Shown here in pieces: positions 1 to 7,779 of a stretch of DNA of 56,797 nt. The position numbers and the translations under genes are program-made. Location: contig JADFQV010000008.1 of NCBI GenBank assembly GCA_022561635.1, positions 1 to 56,797 on the forward strand, read 5' to 3'. This DNA comes from Chloroflexota bacterium. Lineage in GTDB: Bacteria; Chloroflexota; Dehalococcoidia; SM23-28-2; RBG-16-64-32. The stretch's first letter is position 1. Each line of letters begins with the position of its first letter. A model generated the notes under the pieces. That model was not told where the DNA came from, did not search any database, and saw only the letters and a list, made by a program, of their open reading frames with translations.

Positions 1-459
1 CACACCGAGATGATGTCCCGCCTTGGCGACGAGCGCGGGCGCGATGTCCTGCGCGAGCACGAAACGATTACCCGCGACGTCCTCAAGCAGCACGCCGGAA
101 CCGAGGTGAAGACGATGGGCGACGGCTTCATGGCCTCGTTCTCTTCCGTCACCAAGGCGGTTGAGTGCTCAATCGCCTTGCAGCGGGCGTTCGCCGAGCG
201 GAAGAGCGACGAACCGTTGAACGTGCGCGTCGGCCTCAACGCCGGCGAGCCGATCGAGGAGGACGGCGACCTCTTCGGCGCCACCGTGATCCTGGCGTCG
301 CGCATCGCCGCCAAGGCCGATGGCGGCGAAATCCTCGTCGCCGACACCATCCGCGGCCTCTGCTCCGGCAAAGGCTTCCTCTTCGCCGACCGCGGCGAGT
401 TCGTCGCCAAAGGATTCGAGGAACCGGTGCGTTTGTACGAGGTGCGGTGGCGAGACTAG
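1..459 (+). CDS. Class III adenylate/guanylate cyclase, C-terminal part (cut by window start)
   Basis: The reading frame is open at base 1, so only the last 152 residues of the cyclase homology domain are visible. KTMGDGFMASF contains the second metal-binding Asp of class III cyclases, and GLNAGEPIEEDGDLFGATV matches the family core. Where active enzymes have Asn and Arg (VNLAAR-like), this one reads VILASR: the Arg is kept but the Asn appears replaced, so activity is uncertain. The family makes cyclic nucleotides from NTPs, usually fused to sensor or hydrolase domains; the upstream partner is outside the window. It is a close paralogue of the cyclase part of the gene at 20063-21373. A strong terminator follows. 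Confidence 0.85.
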   Translation, partial: HTEMMSRLGDERGRDVLREHETITRDVLKQHAGTEVKTMGDGFMASFSSVTKAVECSIALQRAFAERKSDEPLNVRVGLNAGEPIEEDGDLFGATVILASRIAAKADGGEILVADTIRGLCSGKGFLFADRGEFVAKGFEEPVRLYEVRWRD

Positions 460-485
460 CGACACGTCTCTCCGCAAACAAAAGG

Positions 486-514
486 AAAGAGCCGGCCTGG
501 GAGGCCGGCTCTTT
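486..514 (+). terminator. Rho-independent terminator after cyclase gene
   Basis: A perfect 12-bp stem (AAAGAGCCGGCC / GGCCGGCTCTTT) with loop TGGGA. The 3' arm ends in a short T run. It lies 27 nt after the cyclase stop codon. Confidence 0.8.
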
Positions 515-589
515 GTCTCGCGGGGCGGGAGGGGGTGTTTCCGCACCGCTTCTAGCTGATTCACATCTTACCTACCACAGAATCTCCGT

Positions 590-606
590 GGTTAAAGGAC
601 GGTTAC
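590..606. promoter_or_regulatory. GGTTAA direct repeat with 11-bp period (possible response-regulator box)
   Basis: GGTTAA at 590-595 and GGTTAC at 601-606 are spaced by exactly 11 bp, the arrangement bound by PhoB/OmpR-type regulators. It lies about 25 nt upstream of the -35 of the promoter at 631-659, a reasonable activator position. A near-identical pair is at 44782-44798. The regulator is unknown. Confidence 0.35.
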
Positions 607-630
607 AGGCCGGGGTGGCCTCGGTGAGAG

Positions 631-659
631 TTGCCAGCCTATGACGCCTGAGCTATGAT
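631..659 (+). promoter_or_regulatory. Sigma-70-like promoter of the GNAT gene
   Basis: TTGCCA (631-636), a 17-bp spacer, then TATGAT (654-659). The predicted start near 666 leaves a leader of about 24 nt containing the Shine-Dalgarno AAGGGAG before ATG 690. Confidence 0.55.
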
Positions 660-689
660 TTTGCTATCTTGAAGGGAGTAAAAACTCGA

Positions 690-1268
690 ATGTCCGATGC
701 AACTGCGCTCAGCCGCACATACCCCTGGACAACAAGCGTCAACGGCACTGACGTCACTTTCCGTCTGATGACGCCGGACGACCGCGACGAAATCCTCGAG
801 TTCGCTCGCTCCCTCCCCGCTGAGGACCTCATGTTCCTCCGCACCGACATCACTCAAGAAGCCACCGTCGACGCCTGGATGCGTTACCTCGACTCCGGCC
901 GCACCATCAGCCTCGCCGCCGAAATCGACGGCCGCATCGCCGGCTACGCCAGCATCCACCTCAACGAGGCGCTCTGGTCCCGCCACGTCGGCGAGATGCG
1001 CGTCCTCATCAGCCGCGACCAGCGCGGCCTGGGCCTCGGCAAGCGCCTCACCAACGAGGCGTTCGGCATCGCTAAGGACCTCAAGCTGCGCAAGGTCACC
1101 GCCCAGATGGCCACCGACCAGCGCGGCGCCCGTGGCGTCTTCGAACACCTCGGCTTCCGGCCCGAAGCCCTCCTCGCCGACCACGTCATGACCCGCGACG
1201 GACAGACCCACGACCTGCTCATCATGTCCTACGACGTCGTCGGCTTCTCCAACGACCTCAAGGGCTAG
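690..1268 (+). CDS. GNAT-family N-acetyltransferase
   Basis: 192 residues of a GCN5-related acetyltransferase, which would move an acetyl group from acetyl-CoA to an unknown amine. The CoA-binding segment is visible as RDQRGLGLGKRLTNEA, a variant of the R/Q-x-x-G-x-G/A signature, followed by the late-strand motif GVFEHLGFRPE. ATG 690 is preferred over an in-frame TTG at 669 because AAGGGAG sits 11 nt upstream and the predicted transcription start lies near 666. The gene is monocistronic with its own promoter, and a possible response-regulator repeat lies upstream. Substrate cannot be inferred. Confidence 0.85.
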   Translation: MSDATALSRTYPWTTSVNGTDVTFRLMTPDDRDEILEFARSLPAEDLMFLRTDITQEATVDAWMRYLDSGRTISLAAEIDGRIAGYASIHLNEALWSRHVGEMRVLISRDQRGLGLGKRLTNEAFGIAKDLKLRKVTAQMATDQRGARGVFEHLGFRPEALLADHVMTRDGQTHDLLIMSYDVVGFSNDLKG

Positions 1269-1346
1269 CCGCCACAAGCCCTCACCCTTCCGGCGTGACT
1301 CCGGTCACACGCCCATGCCGTGCCGGCGCGTATCATTCCCTGCTAG

Positions 1347-2174
1347 ATGACCGCCACTGACAGCGTCACTCAGCTGAAGAAGATCGCCGAGGGACGGGAA
1401 GCAGAGATCTTCGCATACGGCGAAGGCCGCGTCCTCCGCCTTTACCGCGGTGACCGCACACTGGAACACACTCAGACCCAGGCGGCCATCCTCCAGGCCG
1501 CCGCCGACGCCGGTGTCCGCGTCCCCGCTGTCTACGGCGTGGAGACCGTGGACGGCCGCCACGGCATGATCCTCGAACGCCTCGACGGCGAAGACCTGTT
1601 CGAGATCGCCGCCCGCAAACCCTGGCGCATCCTCAGCCTCGCCAGCCTCACGGGGCGCCTCCAGGCCGACCTGCACGGCCGGGCCGCGCCGATGTCGCTG
1701 GTACCGGTCCGCGAACGGTATCGCCAGGCAGTATCCGGCTCCGGTGCTCCACAAGAGTTCATCGACGCCGCACTCAAGACCCTGGACCGCCTGCCCGACG
1801 GCGATCGCCTCCTCCACGGCGACTTCCACCCCGGGAACATCATGCTCGGCGATCAGGGCCCGGTGATTATCGATTGGACCGGCGCAACGCGTGGTTCTCC
1901 CGAAGCCGACTTCGCGCGCTCGATGCTCATCCTCCGCCTCGGTGAACCTCCATCGAGCCTCCCCTTACTCATCCGCTTCTTCGCTCTCTTCGCCCGCTCG
2001 CTCTTCATGAGCACGATTAACCGCACCTACCACAGGAACATCGCCGTCGACGAAAAGCTTCTCCGCAATTGGCAACTCCCAACCGCCGTCGCCAGAATCG
2101 GCGACGGCATCGCCGAAGAGCGCGAGAAGCTCGACGAGCACATCCGCGAACTGATCGCCAGCGACACCGCGTGA
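1347..2174 (+). CDS. Aminoglycoside/choline-kinase-like phosphotransferase (APH family)
   Basis: 275 residues with the protein-kinase-like fold of small-molecule kinases. The catalytic loop LLHGDFHPGNIML (Brenner motif HGDxHxxN) and the metal-binding VIIDW segment are both intact, so it should be an active ATP-dependent kinase. The family includes antibiotic, choline, homoserine and methylthioribose kinases; nothing here fixes the substrate. TATCAT at 1331-1336 lies 10 nt before the ATG and no Shine-Dalgarno site is seen, so the mRNA leader is probably only a few nucleotides long. Confidence 0.85.
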   Translation: MTATDSVTQLKKIAEGREAEIFAYGEGRVLRLYRGDRTLEHTQTQAAILQAAADAGVRVPAVYGVETVDGRHGMILERLDGEDLFEIAARKPWRILSLASLTGRLQADLHGRAAPMSLVPVRERYRQAVSGSGAPQEFIDAALKTLDRLPDGDRLLHGDFHPGNIMLGDQGPVIIDWTGATRGSPEADFARSMLILRLGEPPSSLPLLIRFFALFARSLFMSTINRTYHRNIAVDEKLLRNWQLPTAVARIGDGIAEEREKLDEHIRELIASDTA

Positions 2175-2205
2175 CCCAGAACAGCTGCCACCGTATCCTC
2201 AAAGC

Positions 2206-2997
2206 GTGAGCAAGCTCAGGTCACGCGCCCTCCCCCTGGCCCTGGTCGCCGCCGCGCTCCTGCTGGCCGCCTGTGGCGGCGACACGACCGAACGTTCGCC
2301 AACACCATCCCCATCTACGACCACGAATTCAGGCTCGCCCACGTCGACTACCGCCGCCTCGCCAACACCGTCGGGCCTGGCAACTGCCACGGCGAACGAC
2401 ACTCAACCACCACCACCGGCGACCGCACCTCCCGCCGCCGGCGTCACCATACTCTCGCCCGTCGACAAGAACCATGCGCTGCCGGCCGACTACGTGCCGC
2501 CCACACTCGTGGCGATCCCCGTCGCCTACCTCGCACCCGGATGGCCCGGCGAACTGCGCCAGGAGGCCGTCGACGCCCTCGTCCGCATGCTCGATGACGC
2601 CGCCGCCGCCGGCCACGACGTCCGGGCCCGCTCAGCCTACCGCTCCTACGCCACGCAAGAAACGACCTTCAACCTCTGGGTCGACCAGCTGGGCTACGAC
2701 GCGGCCGTCAAAGTCAGCGCCATGGCCGGCCACAGCGAGCACCAGCTCGGCACGACAGCCGACCTCACGTCACCGACCGTCGGCTGGGACCTGCTGGAGT
2801 CCTTCGGCCCGACACCCGAGGGCCAGTGGCTCGCCGCCAACGCCCATACTTACGGCTTCGTGCTCAGCTACCCGGCCGCCGCGGAGGCCATCACCGGCTA
2901 CTCCTACGAGCCCTGGCACTTCCGCTACATCGGCACCGCCGAGGCCCAGGCCTGGAAGGCCAGCGGCCTGACGCTCAACCAGTACCTGCTTCAGTAG
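2206..2997 (+). CDS. VanY-type D-alanyl-D-alanine carboxypeptidase lipoprotein
   Basis: 263 residues. The N-terminus is a lipoprotein signal (LLLAAC, modified Cys near residue 23), followed by a Ser/Thr/Pro-rich linker of about 60 residues and an M15B peptidase domain. SAYRSY, the zinc-binding SEHQLGTTADL (His and Asp ligands) and EPWHFRY (catalytic Glu region and third ligand His) are all present, so the enzyme is expected to trim the terminal D-Ala of peptidoglycan stems outside the membrane. It starts at GTG 2206. TATCCT lies 6 nt upstream and GTGACC a further 17 bp away, which indicates a leaderless mRNA. It is convergent with marC. Confidence 0.88.
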   Translation: MSKLRSRALPLALVAAALLLAACGGDTTERSPTPSPSTTTNSGSPTSTTAASPTPSGLATATANDTQPPPPATAPPAAGVTILSPVDKNHALPADYVPPTLVAIPVAYLAPGWPGELRQEAVDALVRMLDDAAAAGHDVRARSAYRSYATQETTFNLWVDQLGYDAAVKVSAMAGHSEHQLGTTADLTSPTVGWDLLESFGPTPEGQWLAANAHTYGFVLSYPAAAEAITGYSYEPWHFRYIGTAEAQAWKASGLTLNQYLLQ

Positions 2998-3000
2998 CGC

Positions 3001-3606
3001 TTACTCGGCGAGGCCCGGGAACGACACCTGCAGCCCCTCGATCACGAACTGCACCGCGATCGCCACCAGGATGATCCCCACCAGGCGCGTTAGCAGCCGC
3101 ATCGTCGACTCGCCGAGCAGACCAAACACCCGCTCGGCCGCGATGAACGCCACGAACGACACGAGGAGCACGAGAACGATCGCCGTGATCGTCTCCTCGT
3201 GGCCCACGGACTGCGAGAGCGAAGTCGCTGCCGCCAGCGCCCCGGGCCCCGCCATCAAGGGCGTCGCCAGCGGCACCAGCGCCACGTCGACCGGCTTCGG
3301 GTTCTCTTCCGCCGCAGTCTCTAGAAATCGGCCCTGCGTCACCATTCGGTAGGCCGGTATCAGAAGCAGCGCCCCGGCAGCGATGCGGAACGCCGCGTCC
3401 GAGATGTTGAGGAACTCCAGGACCTCCTGCCCACCCACCGCGAACGCCACGAGCATCGTCCCCGCCGCGAGGACCGCGATGGCGGCCACCTCTAGCCGCT
3501 GCCGCGACGACATGCTGCCGCTCAGCACGTTGAACACGACCAGGTTCCCCACCGGGTCGATGATCACGAAGAAGGCGACAAACGTGCGCGTCAGGTCTTC
3601 GCCCAT
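3001..3606 (-). CDS. MarC/UPF0056 family integral membrane protein
   Basis: 201 residues, about six hydrophobic segments. The opening TRTFVAFFVIIDPVGNLVVF with its conserved DPxGN and the central TPLMAGPGAL motif are signatures of the MarC family. Despite the historical multiple-antibiotic-resistance name, the function of the family is not established, and a transport role is only assumed. ATG at 3606. It ends 3 nt from the VanY gene on the opposite strand. The nitroreductase at 3651-4265 is upstream of it on the same strand, 44 nt away. Confidence 0.9.
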   Translation of the reverse strand: MGEDLTRTFVAFFVIIDPVGNLVVFNVLSGSMSSRQRLEVAAIAVLAAGTMLVAFAVGGQEVLEFLNISDAAFRIAAGALLLIPAYRMVTQGRFLETAAEENPKPVDVALVPLATPLMAGPGALAAATSLSQSVGHEETITAIVLVLLVSFVAFIAAERVFGLLGESTMRLLTRLVGIILVAIAVQFVIEGLQVSFPGLAE

Positions 3607-3650
3607 GCGGTCATTCTAGGCGCTGCCAAGCGACGGTGACAGCGCAAAAC

Positions 3651-4265
3651 CTAGCCCTTGGCCTTCGTCTCGCCCCAGCCGTCCCAGTACGTCACCTTCT
3701 CCACCGGCAGCCGCGGCCCCTGCCCGAACTTGCCCTTCGGCCAGCCCATCGGGATCAGGCACATCGTCTCCACGCCTTCGGGCACGCCCAGCAACTCCTT
3801 AACCTCCGCCTCGTGCACCTTGTGCAGAGTCGTCAGCGTCGTCCCCAACCCCTCTGCGCGCGCCGCCAGCATCAGATTCTGCACCGCCGGAAAGATCGAC
3901 GACCCCATCCCGGAGACCGCCGCCACGCCGCTGGCCCTCACCGTCGGGATGATGAACACCGGCGCCTCCGCCAGATGGTTCGCCAGGTGGTCCGCCGAGC
4001 GCAGCACTCTCGCCTGGTCGCCTTCGGCCTCCATCGCGCCCTGCGCCGCGCCGTACATCTTCTGCCAGCCGTCCAGGTACCACTCGCCGATCTTGCGCTT
4101 CTTCTCCGCATCCGTCACGACGATGAAGTTCCACGGCTGCCGGTTGCCACCGCTCGGCGCCCGGATCGCCGCGTCCAGCACCTTCCAGATCAGCTCCTCG
4201 GGCACCGGGTCCGTCTTCAGCCGCCGCATCGCCCGCAGCGAGTACATCGCCTCGTGTAGCTCCAT
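3651..4265 (-). CDS. Nitroreductase-family FMN oxidoreductase
   Basis: 204 residues. The N-terminal RAMRRLKTDPVPEELI and APSGGNRQPWNFIVV (flavin-binding R and SGGNxQPW) and the C-terminal CLIPMGWPKGKF with its G-W/Y-P block are typical of the family. It would be an FMN enzyme using NAD(P)H or another hydride donor. The substrate is unknown; in F420-producing bacteria many such enzymes exist beside F420 genes without being part of the pathway. AGAGGGAGGAAGAG directly upstream supplies a Shine-Dalgarno site for ATG 4265. It lies immediately downstream of the F420 cluster. Confidence 0.85.
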   Translation of the reverse strand: MELHEAMYSLRAMRRLKTDPVPEELIWKVLDAAIRAPSGGNRQPWNFIVVTDAEKKRKIGEWYLDGWQKMYGAAQGAMEAEGDQARVLRSADHLANHLAEAPVFIIPTVRASGVAAVSGMGSSIFPAVQNLMLAARAEGLGTTLTTLHKVHEAEVKELLGVPEGVETMCLIPMGWPKGKFGQGPRLPVEKVTYWDGWGETKAKG

Positions 4266-4311
4266 CTCTTCCTCCCTCTCGTTGAACAGCGTCAGCCTAG
4301 CACGGCGACGC

Positions 4312-4938
4312 TCAGCGCTCGACCATCACGTCGCCGACTTCGACCTCCGCCCGCGGCGGCGGCTCGAAGCCTTCTTCGGGGTGACCGAGGAGCACCAGAA
4401 ACGTCGGCTCCCAGCCGTCCGGCAGTTCCAGCGCCTCACGCACCGCCGGGGCGCAGAAAAGCGGCGCGCCCTTGAGATAGCCGACGAGGCCGCGCTCCAC
4501 CGCCGCCAGCAATATGTTCTGCAGCGCCGCGCCCAGGCTCTGCACAAACATATCGCGCTCCGCCGACCGCCGCCCCTCGTCCGCCTGCTCCTTCGCCTCC
4601 GCCAGTTCGAGGCACGCCACCAGCAGAGCCGGCGCGCCCACGATCTGCTCCTTCGAACGCGCCAGCAGCCGCTGAACATCGTGCACGGCCGTCCCCACCG
4701 CCTCCAGATCCGCCAACCAGGCGCTCGCCATCGCCTCCGCCAGCCGCTCCTTCGCCCCGTCCGTCGCCACGTAGGCGAACCGCCACGGCCGCGACTTATG
4801 CGGCGCAGGCGCCCGGCAGGCCAGCGCCACCAGCTCGCGCACGAGGCTGCGCGCCACCGGCTCCGGCCCGAACCGCCGCACCGAGCGTCTCTGCGAGATC
4901 ACGTCCGCCACGGGCTGGTATCCGCCTTCCATGGTCAC
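4312..4938 (-). CDS. FbiB C-terminal-like nitroreductase, probable dehydro-F420-0 reductase
   Basis: 208 residues of nitroreductase fold: SQRRSVRRFGPEPV at the N-terminus, CRAPAPHKSRPWRFAYV for flavin binding, and FLVLLGHPEEGF at the end. APAPHxxxPWRF is typical of the C-terminal domain of actinobacterial FbiB, which uses FMNH2 to reduce dehydro-F420-0. Here the domain stands alone, without the CofE glutamyl-ligase half. The GTG start at 4938 overlaps the cofC stop (GTGA), so it is translationally coupled to cofC and cofD, which supports the F420 role. ATG 4932 is an alternative start. Confidence 0.8.
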   Translation of the reverse strand: MTMEGGYQPVADVISQRRSVRRFGPEPVARSLVRELVALACRAPAPHKSRPWRFAYVATDGAKERLAEAMASAWLADLEAVGTAVHDVQRLLARSKEQIVGAPALLVACLELAEAKEQADEGRRSAERDMFVQSLGAALQNILLAAVERGLVGYLKGAPLFCAPAVREALELPDGWEPTFLVLLGHPEEGFEPPPRAEVEVGDVMVER

Positions 4939-5579
4939 TCCAACCGCTCCTCCACTCCCAGCTCCGCCAGCAGCCGGTGCGTCGCCGTCTCTCCCGGCCT
5001 CGCCAGCAGCCTGCGCAGGTCCTCCGGCGAGTCCACGTCGTGCGCCAGCGACTCTATCCGCACTACTTCCGCCGGCACTCCGATCGCCATCGCCTCGCGC
5101 TTGTGGTTCACCGACGAACGCTCCCCGAAGCGAAATGTGATGACGTCCGGCGGCCGCAACGCCAGCGCACTCGTCCCTCTGTCCGCGGACGGACAGAGCG
5201 CGACTCCCCGCTCCGGCAGCGCCGCCAGCAGCGTCTCGATGTCGCCCGCCGTCGCCTCCGGAACGTCACCCAGCACGATCAGCAGCGCTTCCGGCTTCGG
5301 CGACATCGAACTCAGCGCCCGCGCCAGCGCCTGGTTGAGGCCGCGCACGTTCGCCGACTCGGCGACCGGGCTGGCGTCCAGCTTGGCGGCCAGGCCCAAC
5401 ACGTCGCTGTCGGGGCTGACCACCGAAACGCTCTCGATCGCCGCGACAGCCTTCAGCGCCCGCACCACGTCTTCCAGCATCGCCAGCGCCAGCTTCCGCC
5501 GCTCGACATCCGACAGGACGGACGAGAGGCGGCCCTTGGCCTCGCCCAGCGCCTTCGCCGGCACCAGCGCCCGTATCAC
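4935..5579 (-). CDS. cofC: 2-phospho-L-lactate (or phosphoenolpyruvate) guanylyltransferase
   Basis: 214 residues. The N-terminal RALVPAKALGEAKGRLS with conserved lysines, LIVLGDVPEAT, and the central GRSSVNHKREA-like region match CofC/FbiD. It activates 2-phospholactate or phosphoenolpyruvate with GTP to make the LPPG/EPPG donor used by CofD in coenzyme F420 synthesis. The start is GTG 5579, overlapping the cofD stop as GTGA; the longer open frame upstream is low-complexity antisense to cofD and is rejected. Order cofD-cofC-reductase with 4-nt overlaps indicates one operon. cofE, cofG/H and cofH are not in the window. Confidence 0.9.
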   Translation of the reverse strand: MIRALVPAKALGEAKGRLSSVLSDVERRKLALAMLEDVVRALKAVAAIESVSVVSPDSDVLGLAAKLDASPVAESANVRGLNQALARALSSMSPKPEALLIVLGDVPEATAGDIETLLAALPERGVALCPSADRGTSALALRPPDVITFRFGERSSVNHKREAMAIGVPAEVVRIESLAHDVDSPEDLRRLLARPGETATHRLLAELGVEERLE

Positions 5580-6505
5580 CTGGCACCCAGCGCCGCCAGC
5601 ACAGTCCGGGCCAGCGCGCTCTTCTTCGCCATCGACTTCATTATCGTGTCCGTCACCACAACGTCCACCCCCAGCGCCTCGATCTCCGGGACCAGCGCCT
5701 CGTCGGCCGCGTCGATCACCAGGACGTCGAGAAAGTCCTCGTACAGTCTGGCGATGCTCACCGCCGACGCCTCCATCCCCTGGTCCCGCAGCATCCGGTC
5801 TGCCGGCCCCTTGAGCGCTCGGCCACCAACGATCGGGCTCACCGCCGCGACCCGGCATTCTGTCGCCCGCAGCGCCTCGCGCACGCCGGCCACGGCCAGC
5901 GCCGGCCCGATGCTCACCAGAGGGTTCGACGGGGAGATGATCACGCCGTCTGCCTCACGGATCGCCTCGATCACGCCGGGAGACGGCACAGCCTCATCGA
6001 CGCCTTCGAAGATGATCTCGCGCGCGTGACCCTCCGTCCGCCGCTTCACGAAATACTCCTGGAACTCCAGCACCTCTTCGTCCGTGCGGATCATCGTCCG
6101 CAGCCGGTCGTTCGTCACCGGCAGGATCGTCGCCGGCACGACCAGAGCGTCGGCCAGCTCGCCCGTGGCCTCCGTCAGCGTCTTGCCGCGCCGCAGCAGG
6201 TGCGTCCGCGCGATGCACGTCGCCAGATCGCGGTCGCCCAGCTTGAACCACGTGTCGTAGCCGTACCGTGGCAGCGCCTCCAGCACCGCATACGTGTCGC
6301 CCGTGATGCCGAAGCCCCGCTCCTCGTCCGCCAGCCCCGACAGGTGATACAGCACCGAGTCGATGTCCGGCGACACGTGCAGCCCGAAGAACTCCGCGTC
6401 GTCGCCAACGTTGGAGACGATCGTCACCTCCGACGGACTGTGCACGGCCAGCAGCCCCTGCAAGAAACGCGCAGCCCCAACGCCGCCGGCAATAACGGTG
6501 ATCAC
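5576..6505 (-). CDS. cofD: 2-phospho-L-lactate transferase (LPPG:FO transferase)
   Basis: 309 residues, the normal length. MITVIAGGVGAARFLQGL, EVTIVSNVGDDAEFFGLHV, DRDLATCIARTHLLRRG and ADGVIISPSNPLVSIGP are family hallmarks. CofD transfers the phospholactyl (or phosphoenolpyruvyl) group from LPPG/EPPG to the deazaflavin FO, making (dehydro-)F420-0 in the cytoplasm. It is the first gene of the cofD-cofC-reductase operon. The start is GTG 6505; TAATCT lies 6 nt upstream and there is no Shine-Dalgarno site, so a leaderless mRNA is likely. Confidence 0.95.
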   Translation of the reverse strand: MITVIAGGVGAARFLQGLLAVHSPSEVTIVSNVGDDAEFFGLHVSPDIDSVLYHLSGLADEERGFGITGDTYAVLEALPRYGYDTWFKLGDRDLATCIARTHLLRRGKTLTEATGELADALVVPATILPVTNDRLRTMIRTDEEVLEFQEYFVKRRTEGHAREIIFEGVDEAVPSPGVIEAIREADGVIISPSNPLVSIGPALAVAGVREALRATECRVAAVSPIVGGRALKGPADRMLRDQGMEASAVSIARLYEDFLDVLVIDAADEALVPEIEALGVDVVVTDTIMKSMAKKSALARTVLAALGAR

Positions 6506-6538
6506 GGGTTGAGATTACCCTATGCCATCTCTCCGAGG

Positions 6539-6556
6539 GTCAGGCTTCAGCCTGAC
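6539..6556. repeat. Short perfect hairpin
   Basis: GTCAGGCT-TC-AGCCTGAC, an 8-bp perfect stem with a 2-nt loop, in the spacer between the DinB gene and cofD. There is no T run on either strand, so it is not a convincing terminator; it looks like a small extragenic palindrome. Confidence 0.5.
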
Positions 6557-6596
6557 AGGGGTGGGGGACTAACACCTCGCACCCAACACCTAATAC

Positions 6597-6626
6597 CTAT
6601 CTCGCCTCCGATAGCTGCCGCGTCAG
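6597..6626 (-). pseudogene. Duplicated DinB C-terminal tail (gene remnant)
   Basis: Read on the minus strand this segment ends LTRQLSEAR-stop. The intact DinB gene, 64 nt upstream on the same strand, ends LTRQLWENR-stop. The two 30-nt tails share an identical 14-nt core and have the same length. A dispersed repeat (6656-6683) lies between them. This looks like the last trace of a second DinB-type gene. Confidence 0.4.
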
Positions 6627-6655
6627 CACCACCTCTCCCGAAGTCCAGGTTATCC

Positions 6656-6683
6656 ACCGCTCACCCTGAGGCTCTCGAAGGGC
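6656..6683. repeat. Dispersed CCTGAGGCTCTCGAAGG element, extragenic copy
   Basis: This 28-nt segment matches the 30-nt units inside guaA (14667-14726) at nearly every base. It lies between the DinB gene and its duplicated tail. Confidence 0.7.
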
Positions 6684-6689
6684 TGTCCC

Positions 6690-7190
6690 CTATCGGTTCT
6701 CCCACAGCTGCCGCGTCAGCGAACAGTGCGCCACATGCTGACCCAGATGCTCCAGCGCGTGCAGGATCGCGTACGCCGCCGGCACCTCTTCCTGTCCCGG
6801 CTGCCACGAGCCATCGCCCGCCTTCTTCGCCGGCCGTGCGTGCGTTCCCCGCGTCGCCGACCAGTCGACGTCGTCCGCGTCCCGCAGCAGCACCGTGCAC
6901 TGCGCCGACATCTCGTCGACCAGCCGCAGCAGCGCCAACGGGTCGTCCTCCGTCACCAGGAACTCCGACGGCCGGTCACGCTCCGGCAACGGCGCGCCGA
7001 CCGCGATCGCCAGCCACGACCGCGTGCTGTGCATCACATGCGTCGCCAGCACCGCGATCGAGTTCGTCTCCTCGCCCCCGGGCCGCCAGTTCAGCGCCTC
7101 CGCCGGCACCCCCTCCACCGCCGCCCGCAACTCCCCCAGCGACTCCTTCAGAACGTATCTGGCGGAGGGCGTGATGGGGTCAGTCATCAC
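6690..7190 (-). CDS. DinB-family putative metal-dependent hydrolase/transferase
   Basis: 166 residues with the DinB four-helix pattern: first His region IAVLATHVMHSTRSWL, second metal site HALEHLGQHVAHCSL near the C-terminus. Members include bacillithiol and mycothiol S-transferases and many uncharacterised proteins; no substrate can be assigned. Starts GTG 7190 or ATG 7187. Downstream lies a duplicate of its own last ten codons, then the cofD promoter region. A chain of tiny overlapping ORFs precedes it (see findings). Confidence 0.82.
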   Translation of the reverse strand: MMTDPITPSARYVLKESLGELRAAVEGVPAEALNWRPGGEETNSIAVLATHVMHSTRSWLAIAVGAPLPERDRPSEFLVTEDDPLALLRLVDEMSAQCTVLLRDADDVDWSATRGTHARPAKKAGDGSWQPGQEEVPAAYAILHALEHLGQHVAHCSLTRQLWENR

Positions 7191-7270
7191 TCGCCTTCAG
7201 TTTCTCCAACAGCGCAAGAGTCTGCCTGCTCGTCACGTCGTCTCCCGTTCCATCGTGCCTGCCTGCTGCC

Positions 7271-7642
7271 TCATCCGATGTCGCCTGGTTCGTCATCTTC
7301 AAGCCAGGCCACGATCTCTTCCAGCCGTGAGCGGAGGGAGGTACGCTCCCAAATCAGTCGGACCTCCGTGTCTTCCTCATGATCGGTGGTCCTCACTACT
7401 AGCTGGCCGCTAAAGAAGTCAGGCACCCGCACGACCCAGTCTTCGCCATCCTCCTTCAAAGACCAGAAATTGCTGACAAAGTCCCGAACGATGTTGTCGA
7501 GGACGGTTTCGCTGTCCAGCGTGGTGACGGCACGCAGTTCACCGTTGTGATGATGGTCACTCCACGCGAGGTAAGCACGAAACGGAATCGCAACGATGAT
7601 TGTCGTGACGATGACTACGGCGACGATGAAGATGACTTCCAC
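7271..7642 (-). CDS. Small single-span membrane protein, unknown function
   Basis: 123 residues. Residues 1-26 (MEVIFIVAVVIVTTIIVAI...) form one strong membrane segment, followed by a soluble acidic domain of about 90 residues containing DFVSNFWSLKEDGEDW and ending in an Asp/Glu-rich tail. I do not recognise a family. The start is GTG 7642, sharing one base with the stop of a 20-codon ORF upstream (TAGTG), so it may be translationally coupled. TATAAT at 7758-7763 on the minus strand is the nearest promoter element. Confidence 0.65.
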   Translation of the reverse strand: MEVIFIVAVVIVTTIIVAIPFRAYLAWSDHHHNGELRAVTTLDSETVLDNIVRDFVSNFWSLKEDGEDWVVRVPDFFSGQLVVRTTDHEEDTEVRLIWERTSLRSRLEEIVAWLEDDEPGDIG

Positions 7643-7779
7643 TATTTCAGTTTCCTGCGATCAGCCAGACGGCAAAAGAGGCCTATGCACACGACTGTGG
7701 TCATGGCCAGTTCTTCGCAAGATGCCATGCCGATCGTCCAACCCTCATAACGCCCGCATTATAGCGCCGCGTGCGTCCC

